Shown: positions 53,784 to 63,459 of the stretch, piece after piece
How the letters are laid out: every line of letters begins with the position of its first letter
How positions within the stretch are numbered: position 1 is the first letter of the stretch
DNA from: CAWCDJ01 sp963794265
Lineage (GTDB): Bacteria; Acidobacteriota; Terriglobia; Bryobacterales; Bryobacteraceae
Direction of reading: 5' to 3'
Length of the DNA stretch: 64,000 nucleotides
Assembly: GCA_963794265.1 (NCBI GenBank)
Contig: CAWCDJ010000007.1
Span: 744,001 to 808,000 of the forward strand
Made by a program: the position numbers and the translations under genes
The notes under the pieces: generated by a model
What the model was told of the DNA's origin: nothing
Database searches by the model: none
The model's input: the letters and a program-made list of their open reading frames with translations, nothing else

Positions 53784-55541
53784 CTACCGCGTCGTGAACA
53801 CCGGGTATGACCCGATCTCCCCCTCCAGAACCCTCGCCAACAGCCGGGATTGGATCTCCAACAAGCGCCGGTAGCTCACCCGATACTCGAACAGCGGGTG
53901 CGTCACCAGCGTGTCCATCCGAGCCTCGTACGCCCGCAAAAACCCGCGCCGCCCCGCCGCCGTCAGCGCTACCGCCCCGCCTGCTTTCACGAAATCCGAC
54001 TCAGCGACCATCCCCGTATTCACCGCTGTAAGAACCGCCGAATCCACCACCAGCGGCCGGAACGGCTCCATCAAGTCCAAAGCCAGGGCGGGACGCCCAA
54101 ACCGCGGCTGATGATAGAACCCCACGTACGGATCGAAACCCACCGCATAACACGCCACCGTCAAGTCCTTCGCTAGTAAACTATAGCCCAACGACAGCAG
54201 CGCGTTCACCGGATCGCGCGGCGGACGCCGGTTCCGCCCGTCCATATCGAACGCCAGTTCCGCCCCCTCCCGATCCTCGTCCGGCTTCATCATCCCGGCA
54301 AACTCGCCGAAGTACAGCCGCGCCGCATTCCCCTCCAGCCCCAGCAGCTCCGCGAGCGACCGCGCCTCCTCCGCCCGCTCCGCCATCTCCTTTAGCCCGG
54401 CCAGCACCAACTTCTTCGGCTCAATATGATTCCGCTGCAACAGCGTCCGCTGGTTCCGGATCTTCCCCGCCACCAGCCGCCGCGCCACCGACCGCGCAAA
54501 ACTCTCCTCCTCCGACAGCCGGAACTGGCTCCGCCGCAGAAACACGTTCTTCTGATTCAGCCCCATCGTGATCCCGTAGAACCACCCGCCCATCGAGAAA
54601 TAGCAGATCGGGACCTCCCGCGTGCACAGTTCCTGCACCGCCTGTGTCGAGATCTGGACGTTCCCCATCAGGTTGACTTGGCACAACTCGCCGATCCGCG
54701 CCTCCTGCACCACGGTCTCCTTGTCCTTCATCTGGAGCACTGTGCCGCTCTTCCCCACCCGCAGCCCCTGCGTGTTCAGGTACAGCGGCCGCAACTCGCT
54801 CCGCGGCGTCACCAGAGCCCGCACCTCGCGCTTCTGCGGCTTCCGCGGCGCCTCCTCAAACAAAGGAAGCTGCAGCGGATCTTCGATCGCCTCCGCAATC
54901 CCGCTTACCCGCGTTTCATCTGGCAGACATATCGGCGCGAGGGAGCACCCCGTGCACTTAGGCGAATCCTCGAGTGGAGGCGGAATCATCCCCGCCTCAG
55001 CCGTCTCCCACGCCGCCCGGATCAGTGCCTCCGTCTCGGCGATCAAGGGCTCATCGAACGTCACCCGCGCCCTTTGCCCGGTCTTCCGATAGTACGCGAC
55101 CCCTTCCTCACATAGGTAGCCATTCTCCCGGAGTACGATCGCCTGGACCCCCAACTGCGCTCGGTCCGCCGGCCACAACTCCAGGCCGCCATCCCTGCCC
55201 TCGCGCGGCCGCCCGTGCTTATAGTCCACCGGTGTTGCCGTCGTCCCCTCCAGTTCGACGAGGTCCATCTTCGCGATCACCCGCAGGCGCTCGCTCGACA
55301 GCGTCACCGACCGCGCATGAACCTCCGACGTTTCCGCCGATTCCGGCAGCTTCGACGGCTTTTCATCCACGCGCCGGTGCTGGATCGCGCCCTCGACGGT
55401 GTCCCTGCTCTCCGCGAACAGCCCCTCCACCCATTCGTAAAAGAACAATCGCGGGCAATAGCAGAACTCGTTCACCATCCGGGCTGGGAGATAATCCGGC
55501 AACTCGCCCTTGCACTCTATCCGTACCGGTAATGCGCCCAC
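53784..55541 (-). CDS. cas4-cas1: Cas4-Cas1 fusion (585 aa), type I-G adaptation
   Basis: The Cas4 part (residues 1-about 200) has ARMVNEFCYCPRLFFYEWVE, VDYKHGRPREG (nuclease core) and CTGCSLAPIC, the iron-sulphur cysteines. The Cas1 part has LYLNTQGLRVGKSGTVLQMK, GNAARLYFGEFAGMM with the metal-binding Glu, and GFYHQPRFGRPALALDLMEP with the His and Asp/Glu. The start is GTG at 55541, 8 nt after GAGG, just past the cas2 stop; the longer frame overlaps cas2. The fusion is typical of type I-G (formerly I-U) systems and couples protospacer trimming to integration. Confidence 0.93.
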   Translation of the reverse strand: MGALPVRIECKGELPDYLPARMVNEFCYCPRLFFYEWVEGLFAESRDTVEGAIQHRRVDEKPSKLPESAETSEVHARSVTLSSERLRVIAKMDLVELEGTTATPVDYKHGRPREGRDGGLELWPADRAQLGVQAIVLRENGYLCEEGVAYYRKTGQRARVTFDEPLIAETEALIRAAWETAEAGMIPPPLEDSPKCTGCSLAPICLPDETRVSGIAEAIEDPLQLPLFEEAPRKPQKREVRALVTPRSELRPLYLNTQGLRVGKSGTVLQMKDKETVVQEARIGELCQVNLMGNVQISTQAVQELCTREVPICYFSMGGWFYGITMGLNQKNVFLRRSQFRLSEEESFARSVARRLVAGKIRNQRTLLQRNHIEPKKLVLAGLKEMAERAEEARSLAELLGLEGNAARLYFGEFAGMMKPDEDREGAELAFDMDGRNRRPPRDPVNALLSLGYSLLAKDLTVACYAVGFDPYVGFYHQPRFGRPALALDLMEPFRPLVVDSAVLTAVNTGMVAESDFVKAGGAVALTAAGRRGFLRAYEARMDTLVTHPLFEYRVSYRRLLEIQSRLLARVLEGEIGSYPVFTTR

Positions 55542-55551
55542 CGCCTTTACC

Positions 55552-55842
55552 TCACAATATGATGCACGGCGCGTCCATCGCCGTGTATGGTTTTCCGAGT
55601 GCCACGATGACCCGATCGCCGCGGCCTTCGGACGGGTCCAAGTTGACAAACAGCACTTGGTCCTCCTTGTGATGGATCACCGCCGCTAGGTCCGCCCGGC
55701 AGCGGACCAAATCGCTCGATGTCAACTGGCACTCGAATACGGAATACTGCAAATGATCGCCATACCCGCGCATGATCTGAAACACCTTGCGTAGCCGCTT
55801 CTCGTCGCAGATGTCGTAACAGACCAGGTAGGATTGGCGCAT
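55552..55842 (-). CDS. cas2: Cas2
   Basis: 96 residues with the Cas2 ferredoxin fold: SYLVCYDICDEKRLRKVFQI, YGDHLQYSVFECQLT and DQVLFVNLDPSEG. It forms the central dimer of the Cas1-Cas2 integrase. Its ATG follows the previous stop directly (TAGATG), and the Cas4-Cas1 start follows its stop by 10 bp. The order cas2 before cas4-cas1 is reversed relative to many loci. Confidence 0.95.
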   Translation of the reverse strand: MRQSYLVCYDICDEKRLRKVFQIMRGYGDHLQYSVFECQLTSSDLVRCRADLAAVIHHKEDQVLFVNLDPSEGRGDRVIVALGKPYTAMDAPCIIL

Positions 55843-56691
55843 CTAAAACATCGCTTTCGACGGGCTGAAATTCCGATACTTGCCTTCGGTGAACCGCGAC
55901 GAGCGGTACACCTGCGCTACACCCGGCCGGAGAGCCTCCACCCGAGAGGCCAGCAGCGACGCCACAGACCCGAGTTCCAGCCGGTCCGTCCAAATCGGCC
56001 ACATCACCTCAGCCTCTCGAAAACCGACTGTCCGTATGCGTCGTCCCACTGGCATGCACGGAAACAGCGGCAGAGCCTCGATCGCCAGCCGGTTCGCTCC
56101 CCGCATTGTCCTCACTGGGTCGGTTGACGGGTCCACTGCCCGCAGTGCGTGAGGCCGGTAATCGGCAGGGTCCCAGCGTAGGGAAGGCCGCCCATCCGCG
56201 TAATCCCATGCCGCGAACAAGGTCCTCCGGAGATGCCCGCGATCCACCCCCGTCGCTAGCTCGCGCATAAACCGGAGGAAGTGTTGATGTCCCGCCCCGC
56301 TCATCGTCCGAAAAGCGGTATCGGACATGACCTCTTTCTTCGGCCCCGCACCGTACACGTCCGAACCGAACGCCGCCAGGAACTCCATACTTGACCCGTC
56401 CGCCTTCCGCAACTCCTCGCCGAACTTCTCGCACGATAGATTGAGGTCGTCCCCGATCTTCCACGCCGGGTTGACCGTCTCCGCGCCGCATACCAGCGGC
56501 CCAAGTAAATCGAGCACCGCCTCGCTCGAATCCGCCGCCGAGTGCCAGAGAACCGGAGTCCACGTGGCACTCTCGACCCACTCCATCCGGGCTTCCGCAT
56601 CACCCGAAGACAGCACCCGAAGTGTCCCGAGCGCCGCCAGGTAGGCCAGCAGGTTGCTCCCATCCAGCCCTGTCAGGTCTGTCCTAAACAT
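55843..56691 (-). CDS. Type I-G effector subunit, small Cas8/Cas3-extension-like protein
   Basis: 282 residues beginning LTGLDGSNLLAYLAALGTLRV, a start shared by type I-G large-subunit-like proteins (Csx17/Cas8u and the family described as Cas3-extension). C-terminal parts include EALPLFPCMPVGRRIRTVGF. It overlaps the cas3 stop by 8 bp. No second, larger Cas8 or Csx17 is present, so this is probably the only large-subunit candidate. The precise subfamily name is uncertain. Confidence 0.75.
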   Translation of the reverse strand: MFRTDLTGLDGSNLLAYLAALGTLRVLSSGDAEARMEWVESATWTPVLWHSAADSSEAVLDLLGPLVCGAETVNPAWKIGDDLNLSCEKFGEELRKADGSSMEFLAAFGSDVYGAGPKKEVMSDTAFRTMSGAGHQHFLRFMRELATGVDRGHLRRTLFAAWDYADGRPSLRWDPADYRPHALRAVDPSTDPVRTMRGANRLAIEALPLFPCMPVGRRIRTVGFREAEVMWPIWTDRLELGSVASLLASRVEALRPGVAQVYRSSRFTEGKYRNFSPSKAMF

Positions 56692-59119
56692 GTGCCGCCT
56701 TCCCCGACTGCCGTGACTGCTCAGCTTCGCTCTGCCTCTGGTCGGCCAGCCGCACTATCGCTTCGAGATACGCGAGCCCGTACCAACCATAGCGCCGTGT
56801 CAATCTCCAGAACCGTTCGCTAACGCCCGACCCTACACGCTCCAGCCCATGCGCGCTCGAGATTTCAACGCCCCCATACTCGACCGTTACTGGGTCCTCA
56901 TCCACAACTACCGGAGCAAACGGACGGCATCGCCCGTGATGACTCGCGACTAAATGCAGCAGCAGATCCCAATCCAGATCCTCGCCGCCATCCCCAAGCG
57001 TGATCAGCAACGCTACCGACAAGAGTTCATGCCGGGCACCCTTGGGATAACCCGCCAGTTGCCGCGCCCGCTCAATCGCCGCCCGGTTCTGTCCATTCTT
57101 CGCCGACTTCGCGATCAACTCGTCCGTCTTTACAGGGTTCCCGCCGCGCAGCCACGCCTGAAACCGCGGATCGGCCTTCCCCAGATCATGCGCCTCCGCC
57201 GCCCGCACCAACGTTCTCCGCAGCCGCGACGGCAACCCGCGAGCAAAACCCTCCGCAACCGCCGCGCAGTTCTTCATATGCTCCGCCAGCGGGACCTCGA
57301 CGCTGCCGTACGATCCGCGCACGTCATTCTGATCGAACGCCGGGCGCGACACCACGGCGCACCACTGGGCATCTTTCTGCGGGTCGGCGATCCACTTCTG
57401 CCTCGAACCGCGCAGCGCTTTGATCGCTTCTGCGACCCACGCCACGGCCGCCGCCTCTTCCAGTGTCGGAGGATTCATGGGCCGCAACTGATTGGCCATC
57501 TCTACGTAGTTCCACTGCCTAGCCAGTTCCGGATGCAGGCGCAGCATCGGTCGGCCCACCGCCAGCTTCACCGCGTCGCCGATGTCGAAAACTTTGTCCG
57601 TCGATTCTGGATTCCAGCCCCACCGGTCACAACCGCCCCGGTCGGAAGGCACGACGATGGTCATTCCCGGTCGGATTGCCTCCGCACGATCCACCGCCTC
57701 ACTCTCGTCCACGCCACGCCACCAGAGCACCGGCGGGATACGACCGGGCTCCCGCCGGCTGATTTCCTGCGCACCGCCCTCCACATCCGCGAGATCGCCC
57801 GATTTTCCCCCGCTCAGCCACTGCCGTGCCGCTACCTGCTCGCGCGCTTTTCCCGCCTTCTGCTTGACGGCGTGATCCGTCAGCCAGGCCCAGGTCGCCG
57901 CCATTGCAGCGCCATACAGGCGGTCTTCATACTTTTTCGCTATCTGGTCCTTCTGTGCTACGATGGCCGCTTTCGTCGGTCCACGTTTTCCGTCCCGGTC
58001 CAACCGGCCGAACCGCTGTTCCAGCGCGTCGATGCTCGCGACCTCCGTCACGAGGCAATCGAAGTCGAGATTCGCCCCGACCTCAATACACTGCGTCGCG
58101 ACCACGAAAACCGGCCGTTCCGATTGAGTCTCGCGGCCGAGTGCGATCCGTTCTTTCCACTCCTGCCAAATTTGGTCCCGGTCGTGAGGCCGCGAGCGCC
58201 CGATCAGCAGAATCGCATCGGAGCCCTCGTCGCTGGACAGCAACCCATGGACCCGCCGCGCCGTCCGAACGCGGTTTGCGATAACTCCAATCACCTTTGC
58301 CCTGCCGTCGCGGAGGCCGCGAGCCTCTCGCGCGAGCCCCTCAACTAACCCTGTGAGATCTTCATCCTTCGGCTCGACCGCCACCAGCCGCGCGCGCTTG
58401 CTCGCCTCCCACCGCCGCTTTAGTAACTCGTGCTCGATGTCCGCCTCGCTCTCGCAAACCGCGTCCATGCCTGACGTTGCGGACATCTCGACGACCGTGA
58501 ACGGCAGTCCCACCTGCGAATCCGCGGGCGCCCGATACCGAGCGATTAACTCCAACGTCCGCGCGAATGGCCGGCTCGTGTGCGCCTCGTCCAGCAGAAT
58601 TAGCGCATCGTTCGCCGACAACCCGGCCCGGATCGGCCGCGCATACTCACTCGCCCCATATGCCTGGAACAACAGGCTTGATCCGATCTGGTCCACCGTC
58701 GAACACGCCACGAGCGGCTGCAAAGGCGAGTCCGGCCACGAGTCCTCTTGCGGGATGCCGCCGCGCAGTCTTGCAGTCTCTAGCGGAACAGCACCTCCAA
58801 GCTCCAGCAATGACTGTGCTACGCGGCCCAACGCCGAATCCGGCTCCGCGCCCTGCAATTTCTTCGCGATCTTTCCCGCGCGCTCGGCCGCCTCGTCCAC
58901 GATTAGCCGCCGGTCGACTACAAAGAAGATTCGTCGTGCGGCCGCGGGCGCACCTTTCGCCAACGCGTACAGTGCTATGTCGATCAGCGCCGTCTTGCCG
59001 GCCGCGGTCGGCAGGCCGATTCGCGGCCATTCGCCGCGCAGGACCCTTTCGGCAACCTCCTTCTGCCACGGAAATGGATCGTATCCCCACAGCGCGTGAA
59101 AGAACTCGGGAAACGTCAT
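56684..59119 (-). CDS. cas3: Cas3 helicase-nuclease with C-terminal HD domain (811 aa)
   Basis: This enzyme unwinds and degrades target DNA recruited by Cascade. Helicase motifs in order are WPRIGLPTAAGKTALIDIAL (Walker A), LILLDEAHTSRPF (DEAH) and VVATQCIEVGANLDFD with ALEQRFGRLDRDGKR (motif VI). The HD nuclease follows the helicase: AEAHDLGKADPRFQAW and LVASHHGRCRPFAP. HD at the C-terminus is a mark of type I-G Cas3. Its ATG overlaps the csb2 stop (ATGA). All core residues are present. Confidence 0.95.
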   Translation of the reverse strand: MTFPEFFHALWGYDPFPWQKEVAERVLRGEWPRIGLPTAAGKTALIDIALYALAKGAPAAARRIFFVVDRRLIVDEAAERAGKIAKKLQGAEPDSALGRVAQSLLELGGAVPLETARLRGGIPQEDSWPDSPLQPLVACSTVDQIGSSLLFQAYGASEYARPIRAGLSANDALILLDEAHTSRPFARTLELIARYRAPADSQVGLPFTVVEMSATSGMDAVCESEADIEHELLKRRWEASKRARLVAVEPKDEDLTGLVEGLAREARGLRDGRAKVIGVIANRVRTARRVHGLLSSDEGSDAILLIGRSRPHDRDQIWQEWKERIALGRETQSERPVFVVATQCIEVGANLDFDCLVTEVASIDALEQRFGRLDRDGKRGPTKAAIVAQKDQIAKKYEDRLYGAAMAATWAWLTDHAVKQKAGKAREQVAARQWLSGGKSGDLADVEGGAQEISRREPGRIPPVLWWRGVDESEAVDRAEAIRPGMTIVVPSDRGGCDRWGWNPESTDKVFDIGDAVKLAVGRPMLRLHPELARQWNYVEMANQLRPMNPPTLEEAAAVAWVAEAIKALRGSRQKWIADPQKDAQWCAVVSRPAFDQNDVRGSYGSVEVPLAEHMKNCAAVAEGFARGLPSRLRRTLVRAAEAHDLGKADPRFQAWLRGGNPVKTDELIAKSAKNGQNRAAIERARQLAGYPKGARHELLSVALLITLGDGGEDLDWDLLLHLVASHHGRCRPFAPVVVDEDPVTVEYGGVEISSAHGLERVGSGVSERFWRLTRRYGWYGLAYLEAIVRLADQRQSEAEQSRQSGKAAHV

Positions 59120-60531
59120 CGCCCGCTCCTGTTCTCCCAGACCTGCCGGAACAAGCCGTAACCGTAGAACCGCCCGGCGCCCGCGAGTAATGGCCCTTCG
59201 ACCTTCTGCTCAAACCGAACCCGCGCGTGACAATGGTAGCGCTGCGGCTTTCCCTGCCGGGCCCGAGCGGGCGGAAACTCCGATGCTCTCGGCACCCCGG
59301 CCAGCCACGGGTTGTAATGCAGATCCACCTCGACCGGAGCCGGAAATCCCGACCGAATAAATGCGTGCCTCACAAACTCCTCCGCCTCTTCCCCAAACGG
59401 CTCCTTCGGATACCGGTCGAACACGAAGGGTGTGATCGTCGCCCAGACAGCGCTCTCCCGTGTCCACGTTCCCGGCAGCAGCGCGTGCCGGTCTTCTTCC
59501 CCGTCCGCCAGAGCCACGGCCCATACCCCCCAAGGCATCGCCAGTCTCTCGATCGACTCCGCGGCCCGCCAGCACGCCCGCCGCTCCTCTCGCGTGAACG
59601 ATCTCGGAAGAACCAGCGCGACACCCATCAACTCGCCTGTCGAGTGGGGAAATGCGACATTCGCGAGCGGAACGAAGGCGACGTGTGGCGTGTCGCTCCG
59701 GACCGGAGCTTCCGGCGTGCTCCCCGGAGCGTGCCCGCTCAGGAACTCCGGCGGCGGCTGCGGTCCGAACTTGAGCAGCGCCCCGCGTAAGGCCGAGGTG
59801 AGTGACAGTGCCGAGCGCAGAGACGTCTTCGGGCCACTGTCCTTCTTGAACACGACGATCTGCTCGAACACACCGCGGACCACCTGTGACGGAGTTTTGG
59901 GCGCCGGTCCGTACAACGTCGTTCGACCCGCGGTCGGCCGGTGAATCTTCGATCCGCTTTCTGCAAACCGCCCATGCCGTGCTACGAGGTCCATCAGCCG
60001 GCCTTCGTTCGGAATCCGCAGGCGCTCCCCGCGCGACGTGCCCGGTCGCCACTCCGTCAGTCCGTCGGCGTTCACCTGCTCCGCGATCTCCACCGAGACC
60101 AGGCTCGACGAATGCCCTACCGAACTAGCCCGCAACAAAATCTGGTCGAGCTTCGCCCGCACCTCCTGGGTCGGCGAAGCCTCCCAAACGAAATAGACAT
60201 CCGAATTCGTCAGCGACGCCGACGGGAAAACCCGTCCCTTTCGCGACCGGTCCTCCGGCAGCATCTCGGAATCGTTCACGGGCACGAAGGCCTGCACCAG
60301 CGCCCGCGTCGTGTGGCGCCCAAAGAGGATTCTCGGCGGCGGTTGCTGCTCCAGCCACTCCAGCGCCGTACGCAACTCCTCCTCAGCCCCGCCATCGCCC
60401 CAAGCTGCCGTCAATGCCGAGAAAAGGCGCGATGGATGCGGAGGCCACTCCGGGTCGGCCTTCCCGTCGCCATCTTCGAATCGGGCCGAATACACACGCC
60501 CCAAAAGGTACGTCACGCGTAACGCGAGCAC
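59116..60531 (-). CDS. csb2: Csb2, Cas5-Cas6 fusion of type I-G
   Basis: 471 residues. The N-terminal half starts LALRVTYLLGRVYSARFEDG and WPPHPSRLFSALTAAWGDGG, the Cas5-like RAMP part that holds the 5' handle. The C-terminal half ends FEQKVEGPLLAGAGRFYGYG, the Gly-rich loop of a Cas6-like endonuclease that should cut the repeat hairpin. It begins 3 bp after the csb1 stop and overlaps cas3. Confidence 0.9.
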   Translation of the reverse strand: MLALRVTYLLGRVYSARFEDGDGKADPEWPPHPSRLFSALTAAWGDGGAEEELRTALEWLEQQPPPRILFGRHTTRALVQAFVPVNDSEMLPEDRSRKGRVFPSASLTNSDVYFVWEASPTQEVRAKLDQILLRASSVGHSSSLVSVEIAEQVNADGLTEWRPGTSRGERLRIPNEGRLMDLVARHGRFAESGSKIHRPTAGRTTLYGPAPKTPSQVVRGVFEQIVVFKKDSGPKTSLRSALSLTSALRGALLKFGPQPPPEFLSGHAPGSTPEAPVRSDTPHVAFVPLANVAFPHSTGELMGVALVLPRSFTREERRACWRAAESIERLAMPWGVWAVALADGEEDRHALLPGTWTRESAVWATITPFVFDRYPKEPFGEEAEEFVRHAFIRSGFPAPVEVDLHYNPWLAGVPRASEFPPARARQGKPQRYHCHARVRFEQKVEGPLLAGAGRFYGYGLFRQVWENRSGR

Positions 60532-60534
60532 CGC

Positions 60535-61734
60535 TTACTCTCCCGCGCTCGCCGCCATGGAGCGCTTGCGGCTCTCGACCACCAATTTCGCGAGATCCGC
60601 GGACGGCTGCAATACCAGCGGCTCTTCGGGCCACGGCAACCCGGCGGCTTTGGCCTCCAATGCTGCCGCCGCAACCAGCGCCGCCGCACCGTTCGCATCC
60701 AATCCGAATGCTGTCGTCTCGCCACGCCCGACGAATTGCATCTCGCCCGGCTTGCCGTCCAGCAGGCATCGCGATCGCAGGTCGAACCCATCCTCGTCCA
60801 AAAAGCAAACCGCTGCTAGGCCGAGCGCCGCCAATACCGTCCGCCCCGTTAAATCCACTTGGGGCTTCACGACCCCGCCGACAGGGAAGCGCAGTCGCCT
60901 TAGAGCCGCCAGAGACAGCACCGTCTGTTGTTCCGCGTACTCCAGCGTCACCCCGCCGTGATTCAGTTCGCCGTCCTTGTTCTTGAATGACGGTGTGATA
61001 TTCCCGTGGTTGATCTCCGACGGCCTCTTCTTAATCGGTTCGCCTTTGTTATTCCGGTCCGCTGCGTTTACGTCGGCGGTCCAGCCGTCGCCCTTTTGAA
61101 AGAGGTCAACGTTATTCTCGATCTGTAGCGGATCGATCCGGCTCGACGTTCGCTTGCCTTCGACAATCCGGTATCCGACGATCTCCGATACGAGCGCACG
61201 CTGGACCTTCGCACCCAACCCGCCGCGCGGACCGGTCGAATCCCAGAAACCGAAGATGAGGGCCGTCGGGCACAACTCAAATACTGGAGTCGCATTCGCC
61301 GCCTTCGCGGCGGTCAGGCGCGCCCCGGGACCTTCCGACCGAAACGCTTTGCCTTGGTATAGGGCATCCCTGAAGATCGCATCGCACATCCGATGCGGCG
61401 CTTCCAGTGCCGTAAGCCGCCCGATCTCGGCGAGCACCGGATCGTCTCCCGCTGTTGCGAAATCAACCGCCAGCATCGGCATCTTGATCCGGCCCGCATC
61501 GTAGGCCCGGAGCAAGGCCAATTCCATTCTGTTGGCCTGCGACTGCACGGAGTCCAGCAGCACGGTCGGGACAGTCGCGCCTCCCATCTGCCGGTCCTCG
61601 GTCGCATACTGCCCGCCCTCGTAAGTAGGCGGAAACGTCTTTGCGCCGAGTGCTTCCAAGCGAGTAACTCTTCGGACGGCTGTAAATTCTCCTGCGACTG
61701 CGGTCTTCAGATCTTTCAGAGAGAGTTGCTGCAT
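60535..61734 (-). CDS. csb1: Csb1, Cas7-type backbone protein of type I-G
   Basis: 399 residues. Family motifs include RVTRLEALGAKTFPPTYEGG, LLDSVQSQANRMELALL, FGFWDSTGPRGGLGAKVQRA and INHGNITPSFKNKDGELNHG, GVTLEYAEQQTVLSL. It coats the crRNA in several copies. It is the first gene of the cas operon, with AGGAGG 8 nt before the ATG, which suits the high expression needed for a backbone subunit. The promoter should lie in 61735-61976. Confidence 0.93.
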   Translation of the reverse strand: MQQLSLKDLKTAVAGEFTAVRRVTRLEALGAKTFPPTYEGGQYATEDRQMGGATVPTVLLDSVQSQANRMELALLRAYDAGRIKMPMLAVDFATAGDDPVLAEIGRLTALEAPHRMCDAIFRDALYQGKAFRSEGPGARLTAAKAANATPVFELCPTALIFGFWDSTGPRGGLGAKVQRALVSEIVGYRIVEGKRTSSRIDPLQIENNVDLFQKGDGWTADVNAADRNNKGEPIKKRPSEINHGNITPSFKNKDGELNHGGVTLEYAEQQTVLSLAALRRLRFPVGGVVKPQVDLTGRTVLAALGLAAVCFLDEDGFDLRSRCLLDGKPGEMQFVGRGETTAFGLDANGAAALVAAAALEAKAAGLPWPEEPLVLQPSADLAKLVVESRKRSMAASAGE

Positions 61735-61976
61735 AAGATAGCCTCCTATCTATTGCCTGCTATGAGATGGTGAACGAACGCGCAAAATCGTATCACCATT
61801 CACAAAGAGCGATGACGATCTCGCTTCTCTATTCCGTTCCCGCGCACATCTATGGGGTCGCAAATAATCAGGACGAGTTCGGCATTGTCTCTCACGGCGG
61901 TCAGCGCATCACAGGGTAAAGATGACCAGCGGTTCTCGTACCCCCGGTCGCTCCAGAACCAGCAACCGCAACCCCT
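61735..61976 (-). promoter_or_regulatory. Upstream region of the cas operon
   Basis: No gene is supported here. It must contain the leftward cas promoter, but no clear -35/-10 pair could be assigned. Confidence 0.4.
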
Positions 61977-62151
61977 TTAGCCGTTCCCTAACGGCATCGC
62001 TAAGGACCGTCTCCGTCCCAGTCGACCCGCCTGGCGTAGGGCTCCCTTCGCCAGCCCTGAAGTCCCCCTCCAGCGGCTGATGGTCTGACGATAGATCCCC
62101 AACCGACGCACCACTTCCGACCGGCTGAGAACCGAAATCGCGTCTAACCTT
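61977..62151 (-). pseudogene. IS630-like transposase HTH remnant
   Basis: The frame LDAISVLSRSEVVRRLGIYR, QTISRWRGTSGLAKGALRQA, GRLGRRRSLAM matches the N-terminal helix-turn-helix of IS630-type transposases. The rest of the gene is lost on the left, and ISL3-A copy 3 sits at its right edge. Confidence 0.55.
62144..62151. repeat. Target-site duplication of ISL3-A copy 3
   Basis: CTAACCTT at 62144-62151 and 63460-63467 flanks the IS. Confidence 0.9.
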
Positions 62152-63459
62152 GGGAATTCCGGGATCGTAGTGGGTTGATGCCGCCGGTCGGCTCCATGCG
62201 ACAATGCCGTCGATGCAGGATCACGAACTCTATCGGCGCATTCTCGGGATCGAGGCTCCCTGGTTTGTGGACTCGGTGGACCTGAAGTTGGAGGCTGGCG
62301 AGATCCATGTTTATCTGCGGCACCACGAGATGATCGACTGGCCCTGTCCGGAATGTGGCGCGAGTTGCAAGCTCTACGATCACCAGCCGGAGAGGCGCTG
62401 GCGGCATCTGGACACTTGCCAATACCAGACGATCCTGCACGCCGAGCCGCCGCGCGCCGAATGTCGTGAGCACGGTGTCAAGGTAGTCAAGCTTCCCTGG
62501 GCGGAACCGTCGAGTCGCTTTACGGCGCTGTTCGAGGCGCTGGCGATCGAGTGGTTGAAGGCGGCGAGCCAGAAGGCCGTCGCCGGATTATTGCAACTGA
62601 GTTGGGATGAGATCCACGGCATCATGGAACGTGCGGTGCAACGTGGTTTGGGGCGGCGCCAAGCGGAACTGGTGAGCGAAATCGGCGTGGATGAGAAGGC
62701 GTTTCGGAAAGGACACAGCTACCTGACTCTGGTGAATGATCTGATCCGAGGGCGCGTGCTGTACGTGGCCGAAGATCGGAAGCAGAGCAGCTTGGACGGG
62801 TTTTGGGAAACGCTGACGGCTGAGCAAATCAGCGGTATTCGAGCCGTGGCGATGGACATGTGGGACCCATACATCGCCTCGGTGCGGGAGCACATGCCTG
62901 AAGCGGACGGCAAGATCGTGTTCGACAAGTTCCATGTCGCCAAACATCTGGGCGATGCCGTGGACAAGGTGCGACGGAAAGAACACAAAAGCTTGAAGGC
63001 TGCCGGAGATGACCGCTTGGCCGGGACACGCTATGACTGGCTGCGGAACCCAGCAAAGATGGAACCGGAGGACCGCAAGGAATTCGCCGGACTGCGAAAC
63101 AGCGAATTGAAAACGGCACGTGCCTGGGCGCTGAAGGAGACCGCCATGGCGCTATACGATTACATCTACGAACGGCCGGCGAGGAAGCATTTCCGCTGGT
63201 GGCACGGGTGGGCGGTACGGAGTCGACTGAAACCGATGATCGAAGTGGCACGAATGCTCAAGCGACGCTTCGAGAACATCATTACGTATCTCCGGCACCG
63301 CATCACGAACGCGAGTAGCGAATCGATCAATGCCAAAATTCAATGGGTGAAGTACACGGCGCGGGGGTTCCGCAACCGGCAGAACTTTGTCCATGCCATC
63401 TACTTCCACTGTGGCGGTCTCGACCTGGCCCCTGAGGCCACTAAATAGCCGGAAGCGCC
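62152..63459 (+). mobile_element. ISL3-A copy 3 (1308 bp)
   Basis: Same ends and length as copies 1 and 2, in a perfect 8-bp duplication. It stands between the cas operon and the right arm of the 283-bp inverted repeat. Confidence 0.93.
62204..63448 (+). CDS. ISL3-family transposase (414 aa), copy 3
   Basis: Protein identical by reading to the copy at 2341-3585, including Leu in LYRRILGIEAP. Intact. Confidence 0.92.
   Translation: MPSMQDHELYRRILGIEAPWFVDSVDLKLEAGEIHVYLRHHEMIDWPCPECGASCKLYDHQPERRWRHLDTCQYQTILHAEPPRAECREHGVKVVKLPWAEPSSRFTALFEALAIEWLKAASQKAVAGLLQLSWDEIHGIMERAVQRGLGRRQAELVSEIGVDEKAFRKGHSYLTLVNDLIRGRVLYVAEDRKQSSLDGFWETLTAEQISGIRAVAMDMWDPYIASVREHMPEADGKIVFDKFHVAKHLGDAVDKVRRKEHKSLKAAGDDRLAGTRYDWLRNPAKMEPEDRKEFAGLRNSELKTARAWALKETAMALYDYIYERPARKHFRWWHGWAVRSRLKPMIEVARMLKRRFENIITYLRHRITNASSESINAKIQWVKYTARGFRNRQNFVHAIYFHCGGLDLAPEATK

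Noticed and set aside
53784..55649. Longer Cas4-Cas1 start at 55649
   Set aside because: It would overlap cas2 by about 100 bp with no homologous sequence; a GTG with GAGG lies just after the cas2 stop.
56954..58348. 464-codon rightward frame
   Set aside because: It lies fully antisense to cas3, is rich in Arg/Pro/His and shows no fold.
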